Positions 50,704 to 50,852 of a DNA stretch of 50,852 nucleotides are shown here, one piece after another. Both the position numbers and the translations under genes were made by a program. The stretch spans positions 1-50,852 of the forward strand of contig CALMYG010000032.1 of the NCBI GenBank assembly GCA_937873455.1, written 5' to 3'. Source of the DNA: an uncultured Verrucomicrobiota bacterium (lineage in GTDB: Bacteria; Verrucomicrobiota; Kiritimatiellia; CAIVKH01). Position 1 is the stretch's first letter. Every line of letters starts with the position of its first letter. The notes beneath the pieces were generated by a model. That model saw nothing but the letters and a program-made list of their open reading frames with translations. It did no database searches and was not told the origin of the DNA.

Positions 50704-50852
50704 CTACACAAGGAAGATGAAGATGACCGTGTAGCGGGCCAGACCATTCTTTATGCGCCGCAGGCGCATGCGGTACTGCGGGAAGTCGTCGGGCAGACAC
50801 CGCGCTTCGCGGGGTCCGGGGAGCCGGTTGATCCAGCGGGCCGAGCCTGTCG
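50704..50852 (-). CDS. 3' end of an unidentified gene (partial)
   Basis: An open frame enters from the window edge and stops at TAG 50704-50706. The last 49 residues include ARWINRLPGP, DDFPQYRMRLRRIKNGLARY and a hydrophobic end TVIFIFLV. It is too short to identify. The 98 bp between it and the previous gene (50606-50703) shows no hairpin or other feature. Confidence 0.35.
   Translation of the reverse strand, partial: TGSARWINRLPGPREARCLPDDFPQYRMRLRRIKNGLARYTVIFIFLV

Noticed and set aside
50606..50852. Fragment of an insertion sequence at the window end
   Set aside because: No terminal repeats or transposase motifs are visible; only the tail of an open frame can be supported.

Overview
The window looks like a chromosomal segment of a GC-rich, Gram-negative member of the PVC group, most likely Verrucomicrobiota or Kiritimatiellota. 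This is inference from content, not from a search. Supporting points are: a giant secreted LTD/PA14/CotH protein with autotransporter-associated repeats and a C-terminus of the kind common in Verrucomicrobia; a short type II/IV pseudopilin with the AFTLIELLVVIAIIALL leader; outer-membrane proteins; a Cys-to-Asp MurA; and short intergenic palindromes of the form TTCCAA-N3-TTGGAA. No rRNA, tRNA, CRISPR array, prophage or complete insertion sequence was seen. Coding density is very high, and many neighbouring genes overlap by the ATGA stop/start.

Layout. 1-6775: upstream region with spaced CTTAAAC repeats, then the giant CotH surface protein. 6782-17979 (minus): a tight operon recC-recB-recD-SGNH/TPR protein. 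18106-20462 (plus): a CDP-alcohol phosphatidyltransferase and a two-domain nucleoside kinase. 20478-21955 (minus): ssb, a possible Whirly/PC4-like ssDNA-binding protein and a small anchored protein. 22133-23685 (plus): a divergent pair, a sigma-factor-like protein and an unrecognised companion. 23667-29450 (minus): the complete Exo-Lig-Lhr-MPE DNA-repair operon. Thus 6.8-29.5 kb is almost entirely DNA metabolism, with the two uncharacterised modules in its middle.

29546-34522: a membrane SpoIIE-type phosphatase, a YgjV-GNAT fusion, a LapA-like protein, and the operon surA-pdxA-rsmA in the same order as in gammaproteobacteria. 34523-34962 is the only long non-coding stretch and holds the paired palindromes. 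34963-37469: glpD and queA converge on a long inverted repeat. 37602-44384: pseudopilin, glmS, murA, then a coiled-coil protein and two GT4 glycosyltransferases (amino-sugar, peptidoglycan and cell-surface glycan functions). 44448-50852: fasciclin protein, half-size TSUP permease coupled to a YbeD-like protein, LacI regulator, KTSC-domain coiled-coil membrane protein, class IV aminotransferase, small beta-barrel, 7Fe ferredoxin, two membrane-anchored proteins of unknown function, and the 3' end of a gene that runs off the window.

A pattern runs through the whole window. About ten operon-leading genes have a -10-like hexamer only 6-9 nt before the start codon and no Shine-Dalgarno sequence, which predicts leaderless mRNAs. 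Another set (ssb, pilin, fasciclin, barrel protein, coiled-coil protein) has clear AGGAG-type sites. The best candidates for something undescribed are the divergent ssb/Whirly-like and sigma-like/companion modules inside the DNA-repair region, and this split between leaderless and SD-led genes.
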